Positions 37,020 to 49,641 are shown, counted from the stretch's first letter. The stretch is 64,000 bases of DNA from Wuchereria bancrofti (GCA_005281725.1 SSBO01000001.1:6990399-7054398); one strand, 5' to 3'. Notes: generated from the letters alone by a model not told the origin. Numbers and translations are program-made.

Positions 37020-37560
37020 CAGCAGAAGAAAAGTGTCAGTAAAAATAGCATACAATAACTAATGCAAACAAACAGATATGCAAACGTGCTGACAGTAGCC
37101 AAAAAAAAGTAAAAACAAAACCAAAATGACATATTAGCTCAAAACGTATGTAGTAAATGGAAATATTATACCAAGCAATAAATAAAACAACAAAGAAGTG
37201 TAAATCATTTCAAGTAAAAAAGTATACGTTAAGTGTAATTAGTTGCAGTAAGTGAAAACCAGTCATTAAATATAAGTAATGTATAGGACAGCATGCAACG
37301 AGTTAGAACAAACAGCAGCAAACTAAATAGAATAAATAATATCAAAGCATGCAGTAAGTAAAATAAGAAAATAACACGAGAATTTGGTGGGAGAGGTATG
37401 CTTATCAAACAAAAGATCATGTAATAAGCAAAAAAAGAAAAAAAAACAGCACAAAAAATTAAAAAACATGAAGTAAATGAAAAATATGCAGTCAGTGAAC
37501 TTGATTCTATGTTTTAAAGAAGTATTAAACGGAATTTTTCCCATAGCTAAAAAAACACAT
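37020..37560. repeat. Degenerate A-rich minisatellite, block 1
   Basis: Loose copies of a 45-60-bp unit contain GCATGCAGTAAGTAAAATAA-like cores (for example 37346-37366, and weaker ones near 37301, 37419 and 37487). Low G+C and strong A bias on this strand give long hydrophobic open frames on the opposite strand that are translations of the repeat. Confidence 0.55.
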
Positions 37561-39669
37561 ACAAAGTCCATTTATATTTTAAAGTGCAAACTGCACACAA
37601 TTACTACAGAAAAAAGATAAAAATAATTCAACCAACCTCTTCATTCCTCAATTATTTTGGTAGTTTCAGTGAAATAATTTCAGTGAAACTTCGTAATAAC
37701 TTCGTAATTTTTTAAGGACTAAACAATGATTTTTAAAGATGACTTCAGGCTTTTATATTGAACGCGTGGATTTATTAATGACTAAAAACTTTCATGCAGT
37801 TAATTAGTAATTTGCACCATTTATTACAAAAATAAATATTGATTGACTGTATTGCTCAATGACGTGATCTGAGTACTGTGATGAATTAATTGGTGATGCG
37901 TTGCTTGATGTTTATTAAAAGATGCATAATATTATGGATTAAGATTTTGTAATTTGTTGATGACATCGACATTTAATTAAAGGATGGTATGAATAGTTGG
38001 GATCTTAAGTAAGAGAAGAATGAGGTAAGATTTTCCATTATCACTGTTGGCAATATTTTGTGGACACAGATAAAACTCTTCAGTAGAAATGAAATAGAAA
38101 CTGTTGTGTGAGAGCGTATGTGAGTTAACAGAAGTGAAAGAACTAAAAAATGATTCCTTTAAAAAACAATGTCAGATGTCACTTTATCAAATCGATACAA
38201 ATGGTTGCCTCCGCTCGATTAAGTTTTTTAATCAGCATTCCTCATCTTTACTTTGCAAAAAGGAGTTTTTCGCATATTCTTCGATTTCTACTTATTGCTT
38301 TTGATAGATTATCAAGTAACTAGTGAAGACAAATAATTCCTGTATAAAAGTCCCATATAACTGTGCTTCATAAATTTAAATTAGGTTTCCAGATTTCAGG
38401 CTTCTGCCATTATTTGAAAACTCCGAGTAAACATTCTTGTTCACAAATGATACACATAATTCTTCAGGAATTGTGAAATCTTATTATAAATCACGACAGT
38501 AATAAATGATAAGCAAGGAACTAGTGGTAGTCTGATAAGATCATGGAGCAGCTACAAAAGCATTTCATTCAGCTAAATAGAAACGAGAACAAACTACTTT
38601 ATACACAAGTGAGGAAACAAAGCTCATACTTTCATATCCTGTATTTGTTTGATGTGATAAGCCTTCTCGTCATTAAACTGCTCGTCTTCTGTACGATCGG
38701 TATGAAAATTAGTAAGGAATTCAACTAGTTTCTCCTTATTGCTCAAAAAAATATCGGCAACAACCTTCGATTTGTTCGAATTTGCCACAAAAACTTAGAA
38801 AATCGAAAGATCCAATCCATATGTAGGTAATAATAGTTTGCTCATTGAAATAAATCTTATATGATGTACTTCAAAGGTATTCCTACCAACAGATTGCTTT
38901 TGCACATTTATGAATTATGAGCGTACTCATTTCATTCTAATTTGCCATACTTGTCATTGAAGATACCACCTTGGAATAATTAATAACACTGAAGGACGAA
39001 TTTATGTCCTCATAATTTTTAACACTTTTCAAAGCAAATTGTTTGCAAAAACAGCATATTTTATAATAGCTAAGTTTCAGTTTCAACGATATTTTTTTTT
39101 GATAATTATTTTTCACATATGTGCACTCTATCATTCACTTTAAAAAGCCAACTAAATTAATGTACTAAAGATTGAAAAGATCGAATTCCATCATAAAAAC
39201 TTTTTCTTTTATTACCTAAGAAGAAAAATTGTTTTTATATGCTCGAAAGAATTGATTCCTACCAGTAATTCCGATATAAATTCACGAACTAAGGGAAATA
39301 TCAGAAGTTATAGATACAGCAAAATTCTCTATAATACTGAAAAGAATGCACTAAGATGACATTTATACGTCATCTGTTTTCTATAGATAACAGTAATATG
39401 TATTGATGACAATTTCTTAGTACGAAAATGACCGATTCTTGCCACTGTTTTAAGTTACACAATTGCATCTTGATGGTGATTTTACAAACATACAAGCACA
39501 TATTTGCTACCATTCATAGTTAAGCAGTGAACTTAATATAAGTTGAGTTGCGTTTGTGATGGACTTAATATAAGTTAAGTAAGTTTAGATAAGTTTATCA
39601 CAGAGTTCCTGTAAATGCGCATCTATTATTGAATGAGCATTTCTAATTTACTAATGATGTGTGAACAAA

Positions 39670-40170
39670 AAAAAAAAAAATGAACGTGAAGTTAATAATA
39701 AAATATATAAAGATAAAAGCATAAACATAAATTGACACTAAAATATATATAAATCAAGTATACAAAAAAGCATGCAGAAGTAAAATTAGTAATAAAATAT
39801 AAAAAACAAAGTAAATGATAAAGCAAGCAGGAGCAAAATAATAGAATGTATGAAAATAAAGTAACTAAAAAGACATGGAAAAGTAAACAATAAAATAATT
39901 ACGAATAAAGCGAATAGGAAAGCATTCAAAAGTAAGGTCAATGTGAAAATATACAAGAACAAAATAAGTGAAAGCTAGTAGTAAAATGTAATAAAATAAA
40001 ATAAGTAAAAGAGGATGCAAAAATAAAGTTAAGAACAAAATATATATGTACAAATGAAATAAGTGAAGTGCAGGCAAAGGTAAAATTGATAATAAAGTAT
40101 GTGATAAAGTAAAGAAGTAGGACAAAGTAAAACAGTAGGTAGAAAAAAAAACAAGTAGAATAGAAGATAA
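39670..40170. repeat. Degenerate A-rich minisatellite, block 2
   Basis: Eight or so drifted copies of a unit of about 55 bp with a core like AAGCATGCAGAAGTAAAATTAG followed by TAATAAAATATA. The clearest copy is at 39767-39805; related cores recur near 39827, 39871, 39918, 39967, 40012 and 40065. The core matches that of block 1, 2.3 kb away. The 86-codon open frame on the minus strand is the repeat read as Leu/Phe/Tyr-rich peptide. Confidence 0.6.
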
Positions 40171-40329
40171 AAGTGTAGGTTAGCGCGAGTTAAAAGTGCG
40201 AGTTAAAGATAATTTTGATTATGTTGCATGGAAAAATCATAAACGGAAACAGATTTTATCGAGCAGACGCTATGCATGTTAAGCGGTTATATCTGTCTTT
40301 AGCAGATTGTTAAGCAATAATGAAGTTAC

Positions 40330-41455
40330 AAAAAAAAAAAATCGAAAAAATCAATAAATCAAACAAAATTCAACGTATCAAAAACTAGAAAACCCAAACA
40401 AATTGAAAGTTCTGAAAATTTCGGTAGTAGAAAATAATCTATAATTTTCGCAATACAATTTATCAAATTCAAAAAAAGTGAAAAGATCTATAAATTCAAC
40501 AATTCAAAAGATTTATGAATTAAAGATCTCAAAGGTTTAAAATTGAAAAATCCAATAAAGCTAGGAATATAAATGAATCAGAAATTCAAATATTCGGATG
40601 TACAAAAACTTCGAAATTTCGAAAGAACTAGAAATTCAATAAATTGAAAAATCATGGAAGTTTCATAAAGTCGAAAAAGTGTAATATTTGGAGGTATGCG
40701 TAAATATCATCCGAAAATTAATAAACAAGAACGCATGATTACAAAACTATGGAGAAAGTATATTTTAAGAGAAAATTTAGGAAAAACAATTAGTGGAGAA
40801 GATTAAAAAAGTCAAAAATTAACCGAATAAAATTCACAAACTGAAAAAATTTGGAGTTAAAATATTTTGAAACGAATTCAAAATCTTTAAATGAAATCCA
40901 AAAAAGGGATCGAAAATTCAAATAAATTAGAATAGATTCTTGAATTCAAATAAATACAAAAACTAGCATATCTAAGAGCAGAAAAAATTTGACCGTTTTA
41001 AAATTCAAAGAAGCTGAATATCTTTAAAAGTACGAAAATAAAATGATTCGAAAATTTTAAAACAATTCAAGAATTTGAGCGGAATTCGAAAATTTGGTAA
41101 AAATGATTTAAAAAGAATCATACGAATAAAAGTAACCAAACAATATTTTTTTTTCAGTTGGAAGAGAAAAATTGAAAAATCAAAAAATCCAACAATTCAG
41201 AAAATTCGTAAATTAAACAATTCAAAAAATTCAATAAATTTAGGGACTTATTAATGGCCTGGAGATTTTCATTTCAAAAAAAAAACGTCAAAAACAAAAA
41301 TAGCAGCAACAAAATAAGACAATTCAAGGTTTTGTGGCGGTCAAATGATTTGAGATCATTTCCTCAAATTTATGGAGCGACTTCAAAATTTGCAAAAAAT
41401 TCCATCGACGAAGAGCAAAAGGGAAAAACAAAAACTTCAAAATTTTCATTGTGAT
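40330..41455. repeat. A-rich low-complexity tract with AAATTCAAAAATT-like iterations
   Basis: For over 1.1 kb the plus strand is dominated by A with small variations on AAAATTCAAAAATTCGAAA, and T is scarce compared with A. Period is irregular, roughly 10-20 bp. It looks like a very decayed short-period satellite rather than coding or intergenic unique DNA. Confidence 0.6.
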
Positions 41456-42751
41456 TTTCCACAAATAACCATTTGTAGCAGTAATAAGTAATTAGTAACG
41501 ACATAAAAAACCATTAACTAAAACAAAAGTGAGCGGGAGTAACAAATAAAAACAAAATAAGCAAAACTATTAAAAATCGTAAAGTTGAAAAATTAAGATA
41601 TTAAGTTACATAAAATTCATGACAAATATACGCTAGTCCATATTTAATTACTGCAATGCTTAAAATTAATAACGACGAAAACAAATAATCAAACAGCAAA
41701 TCATCAAACACAAAAGATGGACATGTAAAACACAAATAAATAAGTAAAAAAATAGCAAAGCTAAGTATAAATAATAGAATCAAAACAATTCTTTTTTCCT
41801 TTGAGTTTTGTTTGTTTTTTAACTTGGGGCGTCTGACTTTTGTAGCTTAAATCATTTGTTATTGCAGACAGCAACAAATACAGTGATATTTTCATAGAGT
41901 ATCAACGAATGAGATGAAGAAAATGAATAAATTGATGGAAAAATGAACTGAATTAAATGAGTGTGGGAGGGTAGTTGAACTATAACTTACTAGTGCAAAA
42001 AACTTATCTAAAGGCAACAATTTGATAATTCTTTCTAAGTTCAGTGCTTCCGCATATACTATATGCAACATCAGAGTATTGATTAGTTATACCACAATAA
42101 CTGAGAGAAGTCGGGATCAAGCGATCATTTAGTGCTGGATATAGACTTTTTTCTACAATTTTTTAATGCCGAATTAAAAAGTATAGAGCATTATAACTCA
42201 ACATATTTAATAAGACTTCAATGTTTCCGCCTGCTTAATAAAATTCATTTTATTTATTTGCTAAATTTAAATTACAACTGTTGATTTAGATTTTGATAGC
42301 TTAGTTTCACACCGCTGTTTTTCCATAGTGTTGCAATACAAACACCTTTTTTTGTTAGTTTAATGAATCAGAAAATATTATCACTAATTTGTTTCTATTT
42401 ATTTGCTTTTACATATCATGCTTATAACCACAAAAAGTAATGTATGTAATATATAATATACATACACCATGAATTTGGTGTGAAAGAAAGAATTTTAAGT
42501 AAATCATAAAAGATGTGAAACCACTCGAAAAGTTTGAAAACCATACACAAAATAGTTCTAAAATTTTGCAAAATATTGATAAATAATTTTAACAAAAATG
42601 GCACATCCATGCTGCTCGTAGCTTTTTATGAATTGTTTCACATCTAAGTAAACGTCATTGCAACTAAATATTCGAGCTATATTCATAAAAGGAATATGAT
42701 AGTACAGATAATGACAAAGCCAAGTGTAGAAGAAGGAATCGTGAATACATG

Positions 42752-43475
42752 TTAAATTGATCGACAAATTTCGGACAGTGTGCAACACATTCCATCAATG
42801 CATATTACCGGACGCCCTCCGGATAGCGGAACGCATGACTGTGAATTTGCACATTGCAGGCCAACAATACGTCCACTATTTGGACATTTTTGTGGTACCT
42901 AAAGAAAAGCATTCATTTCATCTACATCTGCTAAAAATATTTCAGTTCACAATTCGAAAGAAAAGCTATTTACCAAACAGGACGGAATCGGAGACAATAG
43001 GGACGGGAAGGAATCGGCGGTCAAATTTCAAAGCATTTACATGAAGTGAAATGATAAAAAAAAAGTTCATAGAGTACTTCAAGTGTAACCGAAACAATTT
43101 CTTAGAACAGTCTGAGAATTTCTTATACATTTGCTAGTTGAATGAGAAACCAACCGTACAACAAATTCCTTGTAGACAAGCGACGGGTTCTTTAGTGAAC
43201 TGAAGGCATTGTTGAGATTGGATACAACCAACCACGAGAGCTCTTCCGCCATTACTACAAATTAGTGGAGCTTGATAGGGTAGTTTAATGGGATTTCCTG
43301 ATTTGGTGCAACATGCACCTCTGATACAATCAACCGGATCAGTTGTGTAAGGGCTACACTGTTGGGCACTCGAGCAACCTAAAGCCACAGCATGTCGATC
43401 AGCAGGGCACTTGAAATCAGCCAAGTTATGGTGTGCCAAAACAGTAGTTGTTAAAAGATTGAATAAAAATTGCAT
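42752..43475 (-). CDS. Secreted six-cysteine CC-motif repeat protein, left copy
   Basis: Two exons, 43475-43155 and 42898-42752, phase 0, 155 aa. An N-terminal hydrophobic stretch MQFLFNLLTTTVLAHH is a probable signal peptide. Then come three modules with six cysteines each, spaced C-x10-C-x5-C-x9/10-C-x4-CC: they start CPADRHAVALGC, CSNGGRALVVGC and CPNSGRIVGLQC and end GACCT, GICCT and GMCCT. The intron falls in phase 0 straight after the second module. The CC-ending module resembles the CC domain (PF04942) or lustrin-type cysteine modules of nematode secreted proteins; function is unknown. Compared with the right copy, Ser replaces Leu directly before the third Cys of module 3 (ANSQSC). 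The arm boundary lies only 34 nt past the stop, so its 3' UTR differs from that of the right copy. Confidence 0.8.
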
Positions 43476-43493
43476 TCTTCCACACTATTACTT

Positions 43494-43500
43494 CTAAAAT
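43494..43500 (-). promoter_or_regulatory. Likely trans-splice acceptor of left CC-motif gene
   Basis: On the minus strand ATTTTAG ends 18 nt before the ATG at 43475. No upstream exon in frame was found, so this is a probable spliced-leader site; the same site exists in the right copy ending at 49623. Confidence 0.5.
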
Positions 43501-44693
43501 GCTAATACTTTTTTTTAAAAGATTGAAGCAGTGGTTAATTCATTATAAATCATATTCATTGTTGCAAAATATATTCAACTGATGTTCCGAGATGTCTTTG
43601 TAGGACAACAAAGCAAGAAATTTTAGAAGTCTTAAATTTCTGCCTTTGTTGTTTCATAATATTGAAAGACAACATTGAATTTTTGTCGAATAATTCGAAA
43701 TGCTCCTCGAACAATGTGCAATGGTTAATGCAAAGAAGGAAGTCTTGAATCAAAAAAAAAAAAAAAAAACGTCTGAAATCTTCAGTAACACTTGAAATTG
43801 AAACTTCTATCTCAAAATTCATTTACAAAATATTTACGCTTTATTGTGGCATCGTTTTAATGAATGAGAATGGCTCACAAATAGACTGCGACAACGTGAG
43901 GACAGTCAGAAAAACCAACAAAAGCTCAAGCAGAAAACAACACATTCGATTTGATTGCACAGGTGAAAGAATGCATTTTGGATTTTTAGTTCATAATATT
44001 TGTTAGGGCGATCAGTGTACCAATCAAATCCATAACTTTTCGAATTGATGTCTTTGCTTTCGAATTTAACAATTTGATCCTCTGATAAGATGCTTATGTC
44101 AGATCAAAAAAGAGTGCTGCTCTATCATTTCTTAAGTTTAATTGTTGGCTTTTGCATGGTCAAATCAAAAGCGATGTTTGTCCGTTTTTATAGCTTCAGT
44201 TTATTTATCGACTAAGCTTCTAAAATTCCCGTTGAATTGTTCGATTATTTTACGCTGGTAATCTATTGCAATTTCAAATTCATTCATTGCTGACTTCTCA
44301 GATGAAAGTTAGCTTTTAAAACAATCATATGACAAGTTGACTGATTTGTATACAATAGATTTTCTTATCTCCCTCTTTTCTCGATTTTTCAGCTTTTAAG
44401 TAATCCATTTTTCATCACTTCGTCCTAATTTAGTAATTGAGGAGCAATCAAATTATCAGGTTCTTTATATAAGGTCAAATTATTCCTCGACGAAGAAGAA
44501 ATTTCCCAAACATTACTTTATACTAAATGAATGGACGTTAATGATCCGTCGTTGCGTTATATCAATTTCTATTAAACTAAGTTTACGTTAACACTTCAAC
44601 TTCCGGTCCATTTCTTTTGCTGAAAATATCACAAAAAAGAATGTTCATTAATGAGAAAATTTAGGTGGAATGAGCAGAAAAATAATTAGGAAG

Positions 44694-45383
44694 TCAATAA
44701 GCACAACATATACGCTGTATACATAATACCGGGACTCCTTGAGCTAAGCATTCGCATGATTTTGAATTGTCACATCCCAGGCCAATTACTTCGCCGCCAT
44801 ATGGACACTGTTGAGGTACCTAAAAGTTATGTGTAGAAATTTATTATTCCATTTTTCTTTTTCGACAATAAAATAAAAAAAAAAAAAAAAAAACTTAATT
44901 AAACTTTAATTCCTTGAGTATTTGATATTAATCGATATAACTTGTTTTACTTCTTTCCTTATCTCAATCTTCTACCCTTATATCTCTATAGCTTTCCTCT
45001 ATTCAAACTTTTCCCTTTTTTCATGCTCTCTTTTTATTTTAATTACTAAATTTATTCATTGATTCAACGATTTCATTCAGTAATTTATTTGATATTATTA
45101 CAGTGCAGCACAATCCCGTAAGGCATGCAACATTTTCCGCTGACGGCAAGCAATCATACGATGTTCCGCATGTCTTTCCTGTGAAGGTACCATTATTTGA
45201 ACATGGTACTGTGCAGCATTCCGAGTCAAGGCACACAACATGATCCGTTGGCTTTATTTTGTACGGTTCACATTGCGCATCCATAGTGCATGCATGTGCA
45301 ACCCATTCACCACCATTCATGCATTGTATACTAGTAGCAAGAACAGGTAATAACCAAAATATAGTTAATACAATGATTGTCAT
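44694..45383 (-). CDS. Secreted six-cysteine CC-motif protein, intact paralog
   Basis: Two exons, 45383-45102 and 44819-44694, phase 0, 135 aa, stop TGA. The start ATG follows TTTTGCAG directly, and MTIIVLTIFWLLPVLATS is a clear signal peptide; the reading frame stays open further upstream but lacks that context. Three six-cysteine modules follow: CMNGGEWVAHAC to SECCT, CSNNGTFTGKTC to GLCCT, and CPYGGEVIGLGC to RICCAY, the third with one extra Cys. The intron sits after the second module at exactly the position seen in the neighbouring paralog (CCT, then V-P-Q), which argues for tandem duplication of one ancestral gene. It lies 1.2 kb upstream of the paralog on the same strand. The inverted-duplication breakpoint at 45116/45117 falls inside its first exon. 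Confidence 0.78.
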
Positions 45384-45391
45384 CTGCAAAA
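45384..45391 (-). promoter_or_regulatory. Likely trans-splice acceptor at the ATG
   Basis: TTTTGCAG on the minus strand abuts the start codon of the intact CC-motif gene, leaving no untranslated leader. A spliced-leader site or the end of a 5' intron would both fit. Confidence 0.5.
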
Positions 45392-48000
45392 TTTTGTGAA
45401 CTGCATACTTGCCAATAACAAATAATGCAATATAATGAGATAAAAATAATAATAGCAAATAACAAGTGGTTTGCAACTGGCAAACATTTACGACCGTAAT
45501 TATTACCACTTTATTAACATTATTAAAATTCACTAAAAATTTCATTTTCAAAATTCATTTGATGATATTTAAATGACGAAAATTTTTCTGCCATTTATAT
45601 CCTATCTAACTTTTCAAAATTTTCTCCTATTGTTTAAACACTTTACTTGAAAATATACAAATCTCATAATTTTCTAAAATCTAGCTGAAATTGCCAACTG
45701 CAGTGAAATTTATTTTATACAAATTGCAAATCAATGTTTTTTGAGTAAAGCAAATCTTTCTGAGACATTTTGTTCAATAGCAAAAATATAAAAATGAAGA
45801 AATACCATTTTCCTGCAGAATGAAAGAACTTAAAGCAGAAAGTTTAATAAGAATTTAATTCATTTGAAATTCTGACAAATTCCATTTTTGAAAGCAAAAA
45901 AAAGAAGTTTCGGTGCTATTAGTGGAAATACAAAGATGATAACTGAAACAAAAAAACTGGAAAAATGAACAATCTAATGTAGTAATAGTTTGTTAAATGA
46001 TAAGTGAAATTAGAAAACAAATAGTTTTAGAAGGACTATTTGTTTTAGTGATAAGGAAGATTATTATTGTAACGACATTGATTAAACGGGAGAGAAAGGA
46101 ACGAAGAGGGAAAGAAAGGATTTTAATAAAACATTAATGAAAATTATATTGAAATAGGTTGCATCAATATTAGTAATTAAATTTAAGATGAAAGAAAAAA
46201 ACTGAAAAAAGTAAATAAAACGATACGCTAAATCTTCAAAAAAGAAAAAAAACTATCAATGCTTACTACTCACTTATGCATTTTTGATAATTTTTGATAA
46301 ATGGAAGAAAAAAAAGATGCTGGTATAAATTTTACTTCAATTATAATTCAATAATGATAATAATAATAAATAAATAAATAATAATATAATGAAGTCACTT
46401 TAGTTTTTTAGTATTTTTAAAAAATATTTAAAAAATTCTTCATTTTTCTAGTTTAGCTGATTATTGTATTTTTATGTTTAACCTTTCTAATTTCGTATAT
46501 TTTAATGAAACAAAAATTTTTTCTTCATGCAATCAGATTAATTTAAATAAATTTTGATGATTGAATAATAACTTTTTGTTTGCAAATGCAACAATAATAA
46601 CAAATATTTTTGTTTGTGCTTACATGTAAATGAGTTTTGTAAACAAAATTTACGCATTTGATTTCATCACACTATCATTTGTGCAGCTGTCATAGAAACA
46701 TTTTCAGGAATATTTATAGATTGTAACGGGTTTTCCGGAATATTTGGAAATGTTTGATAGGAACAAATTGGATTGATTATGTGAAATGAAAGAAAAGAAT
46801 AAAACAGCATATACGTATATAAGTGTGCGTATATGTACGTGTGTTTCTGCGTGTGCAGAAGGTATGCATAAATGTGGAAGGCTAACTTAGAAATGTATAT
46901 TCACAGTAAAAATGAGAAAGGATAAATGCTTAATTATGATGACAATGCAATTTCAAATGGAATAGTTGTAGATTTAAAATGTTTAAATCAATACTTAGTT
47001 ATTGGTACTCGATACTTGATTAGAATTCACATTTACAAACTCATAATTCTTAGTAGGACATTTTAAAATTTTGAGCTATGAAATCATTGTTTGTAATAAT
47101 TTCCCAAATTTTACTAATTATTGCCTTATTGCTGAAAATCTAATTTTTCAATCAAAAATCTAATAAATAAATCATTAGAAATCAAAATTTTTTTTAAAAG
47201 TATTTGGAATAATAAATTTAGAAGAAAATAACATATACTAAAAATTGAAATCTGAATAAATTACTATCTTAAAACGATATTGTGTCGTATCATACCATAT
47301 TGTTTTGCGAAAATTAATATCTAAAATTTATTATTATTGGCTGATGATGAAAGATGAACAGAACTAGTTCGAATGATGTAAGTTGATAATAGTATTTCTT
47401 AAACAAAGCGTACAATAATTGTTTCATTCTATAAAAAAGCATTTATCTAATCATTCGTGGTTAGAGGAGTGAAATGAATGGAACTAGGATAGCAAATATT
47501 TAGAAGCTTGCCCAACCTAAAAGAAGTAGAATTTAAGTTATAAATTAAAATTGATAGCAAAATGAATAGAAATGATAAAAGATTCTTCCAAAAAAATCTT
47601 CTAAAAAATAACAAAGCTCAAGAACCATCATTTTATCCTAATAGAATTATTTGATATTTGATCTTATTTGATAATAAAAACTTTTCTATTATCAAATAGT
47701 TGCATTTGATACTTTTAAGACAAGATTAATAATTCATCTTCACCTACCAGTTAATTAAGCTGTTGGTTAAGGTGCCAGTTCCATATGTCAGCTAATTAAC
47801 CTGGTGGTAGCACCAACATATTTGAAATGAACAAATGGTCGAAGAAAAATAGAGTATTTTGCGGGAAATTTATGCATCTAATTGCTACATATTTATATAA
47901 ATTAAAATATAAATTAAAAAAGTAAGTTTGTGCAAAATTTTTAAGGAATCAGACATATTTACAAAAAAAACTGGAACCAAAATTTTGTCATACAAGAAAA
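45384..48000. other. Unique spacer between the inverted arms
   Basis: AT-rich non-coding DNA holding the upstream region of the left intact gene. It contains a perfect 12-bp stem (47665-47676 with 47687-47698, TATTTGATAATA and TATTATCAAATA) and a second imperfect stem around 47744-47810 (GTTAATTAAGCTG against CAGCTAATTAAC). No gene or transposase was recognised. Confidence 0.6.
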
Positions 48001-48423
48001 GGATTGTGCTGCACTGTAATAATATCAAATAAATTACTGAATGAAATCGTTGAATCAATGAATAAATTTAGTAATTAAAATAAAAAGAGAGCATGAAAAA
48101 AGGGAAAAGTTTGAATAGAGGAAAGCTATAGAGATATAAGGGTAGAAGATTGAGATAAGGAAAGAAGTAAAACAAGTTATATCGATTAATATCAAATACT
48201 CAAGGAATTAAAGTTTAATTAAGTTTTTTTTTTTTTTTTTTTATTTTATTGTCGAAAAAGAAAAATGGAATAATAAATTTCTACACATAACTTTTAGGTA
48301 CCTCAACAGTGTCCATATGGCGGCGAAGTAATTGGCCTGGGATGTGACAATTCAAAATCATGCGAATGCTTAGCTCAAGGAGTCCCGGTATTATGTATAC
48401 AGCGTATATGTTGTGCTTATTGA
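48001..48423 (+). pseudogene. Beheaded copy of CC-motif gene
   Basis: Only the last 15 nt of the first exon (48001-48015, coding GLCCT), the intron and the complete second exon (48298-48423) of the 44694-45383 gene are present. Signal peptide, start codon and two of three cysteine modules are missing because the duplication breakpoint cut through exon 1. Sequence left of 48001 is unrelated and offers no obvious replacement start. Splice sites of the remaining intron are intact, so a chimeric transcript is possible but unsupported. Confidence 0.85.
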
Positions 48424-49641
48424 CTTCCTAATTATTTTTCTGCTCATTCCACCTAAATTTTCTCATTAATGAACATTCTTTTTTGTGATATTTTCAGCAA
48501 AAGAAATGGACCGGAAGTTGAAGTGTTAACGTAAACTTAGTTTAATAGAAATTGATATAACGCAACGACGGATCATTAACGTCCATTCATTTAGTATAAA
48601 GTAATGTTTGGGAAATTTCTTCTTCGTCGAGGAATAATTTGACCTTATATAAAGAACCTGATAATTTGATTGCTCCTCAATTACTAAATTAGGACGAAGT
48701 GATGAAAAATGGATTACTTAAAAGCTGAAAAATCGAGAAAAGAGGGAGATAAGAAAATCTATTGTATACAAATCAGTCAACTTGTCATATGATTGTTTTA
48801 AAAGCTAACTTTCATCTGAGAAGTCAGCAATGAATGAATTTGAAATTGCAATAGATTACCAGCGTAAAATAATCGAACAATTCAACGGGAATTTTAGAAG
48901 CTTAGTCGATAAATAAACTGAAGCTATAAAAACGGACAAACATCGCTTTTGATTTGACCATGCAAAAGCCAACAATTAAACTTAAGAAATGATAGAGCAG
49001 CACTCTTTTTTGATCTGACATAAGCATCTTATCAGAGGATCAAATTGTTAAATTCGAAAGCAAAGACATCAATTCGAAAAGTTATGGATTTGATTGGTAC
49101 ACTGATCGCCCTAACAAATATTATGAACTAAAAATCCAAAATGCATTCTTTCACCTGTGCAATCAAATCGAATGTGTTGTTTTCTGCTTGAGCTTTTGTT
49201 GGTTTTTCTGACTGTCCTCACGTTGTCGCAGTCTATTTGTGAGCCATTCTCATTCATTAAAACGATGCCACAATAAAGCGTAAATATTTTGTAAATGAAT
49301 TTTGAGATAGAAGTTTCAATTTCAAGTGTTACTGAAGATTTCAGACGTTTTTTTTTTTTTTTTTTGATTCAAGACTTCCTTCTTTGCATTAACCATTGCA
49401 CATTGTTCGAGGAGCATTTCGAATTATTCGACAAAAATTCAATGTTGTCTTTCAATATTATGAAACAACAAAGGCAGAAATTTAAGACTTCTAAAATTTC
49501 TTGCTTTGTTGTCCTACAAAGACATCTCGGAACATCAGTTGAATATATTTTGCAACAATGAATATGATTTATAATGAATTAACCACTGCTTCAATCTTTT
49601 AAAAAAAAGTATTAGCATTTTAGAAGTAATAGTGTGGAAGA
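48424..49641. other. Duplicated intergenic stretch
   Basis: Mirror of 43476-44693. It includes an 18-nt T tract at 49348-49365 of the same length as the left arm's A tract. An 88-codon open frame (49295-49561 and its mirror) has no recognised motif and probably is not a gene. Confidence 0.6.

Larger units (their letters stand above)
35101..42717. other. Gene-poor, A-rich repeat region
   Basis: No convincing gene was found. It holds related degenerate minisatellite blocks (37020-37560, 39670-40170 and probably 41465-41790) and a 1.1-kb A-rich tract (40330-41455). One open stretch at 35684-35932 (+) has mixed codon composition but no recognised family and no clear partner exons. Confidence 0.55.
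42718..45116. repeat. Left arm of large inverted duplication
   Basis: This 2399-bp segment is the reverse complement of 48001-50399; every position x here pairs with 93117 minus x. Gene models, an 18-nt homopolymer and unique intergenic blocks compared all match without any net indel. One substitution was confirmed: G at 42837 against T at 50280 where C is expected. Pairing breaks at 42717/50400 and at 45117/48000. The left arm carries the complete gene context: an intact copy of the gene at 42752-43475 and most of the gene at 44694-45383. Confidence 0.95.

Noticed and set aside
39865..40125. 86-codon hydrophobic open frame on the minus strand
   Set aside because: It covers the A-rich minisatellite; the Leu/Phe/Tyr composition is the repeat read in reverse, not a membrane protein.
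42757..43044. 95-codon open frame antisense to the CC-motif exon (also 50073-50360)
   Set aside because: Shadow of the second exon of the secreted protein gene; the sense frame has the cysteine modules and proper splice sites.
43556..43822. 88-codon open frame present in both duplication arms (also 49295-49561)
   Set aside because: Contains a long homopolymer-encoded Phe run and no signal peptide or cysteine pattern. It is identical in the two arms only because the arms are copies, so identity is not evidence of selection.
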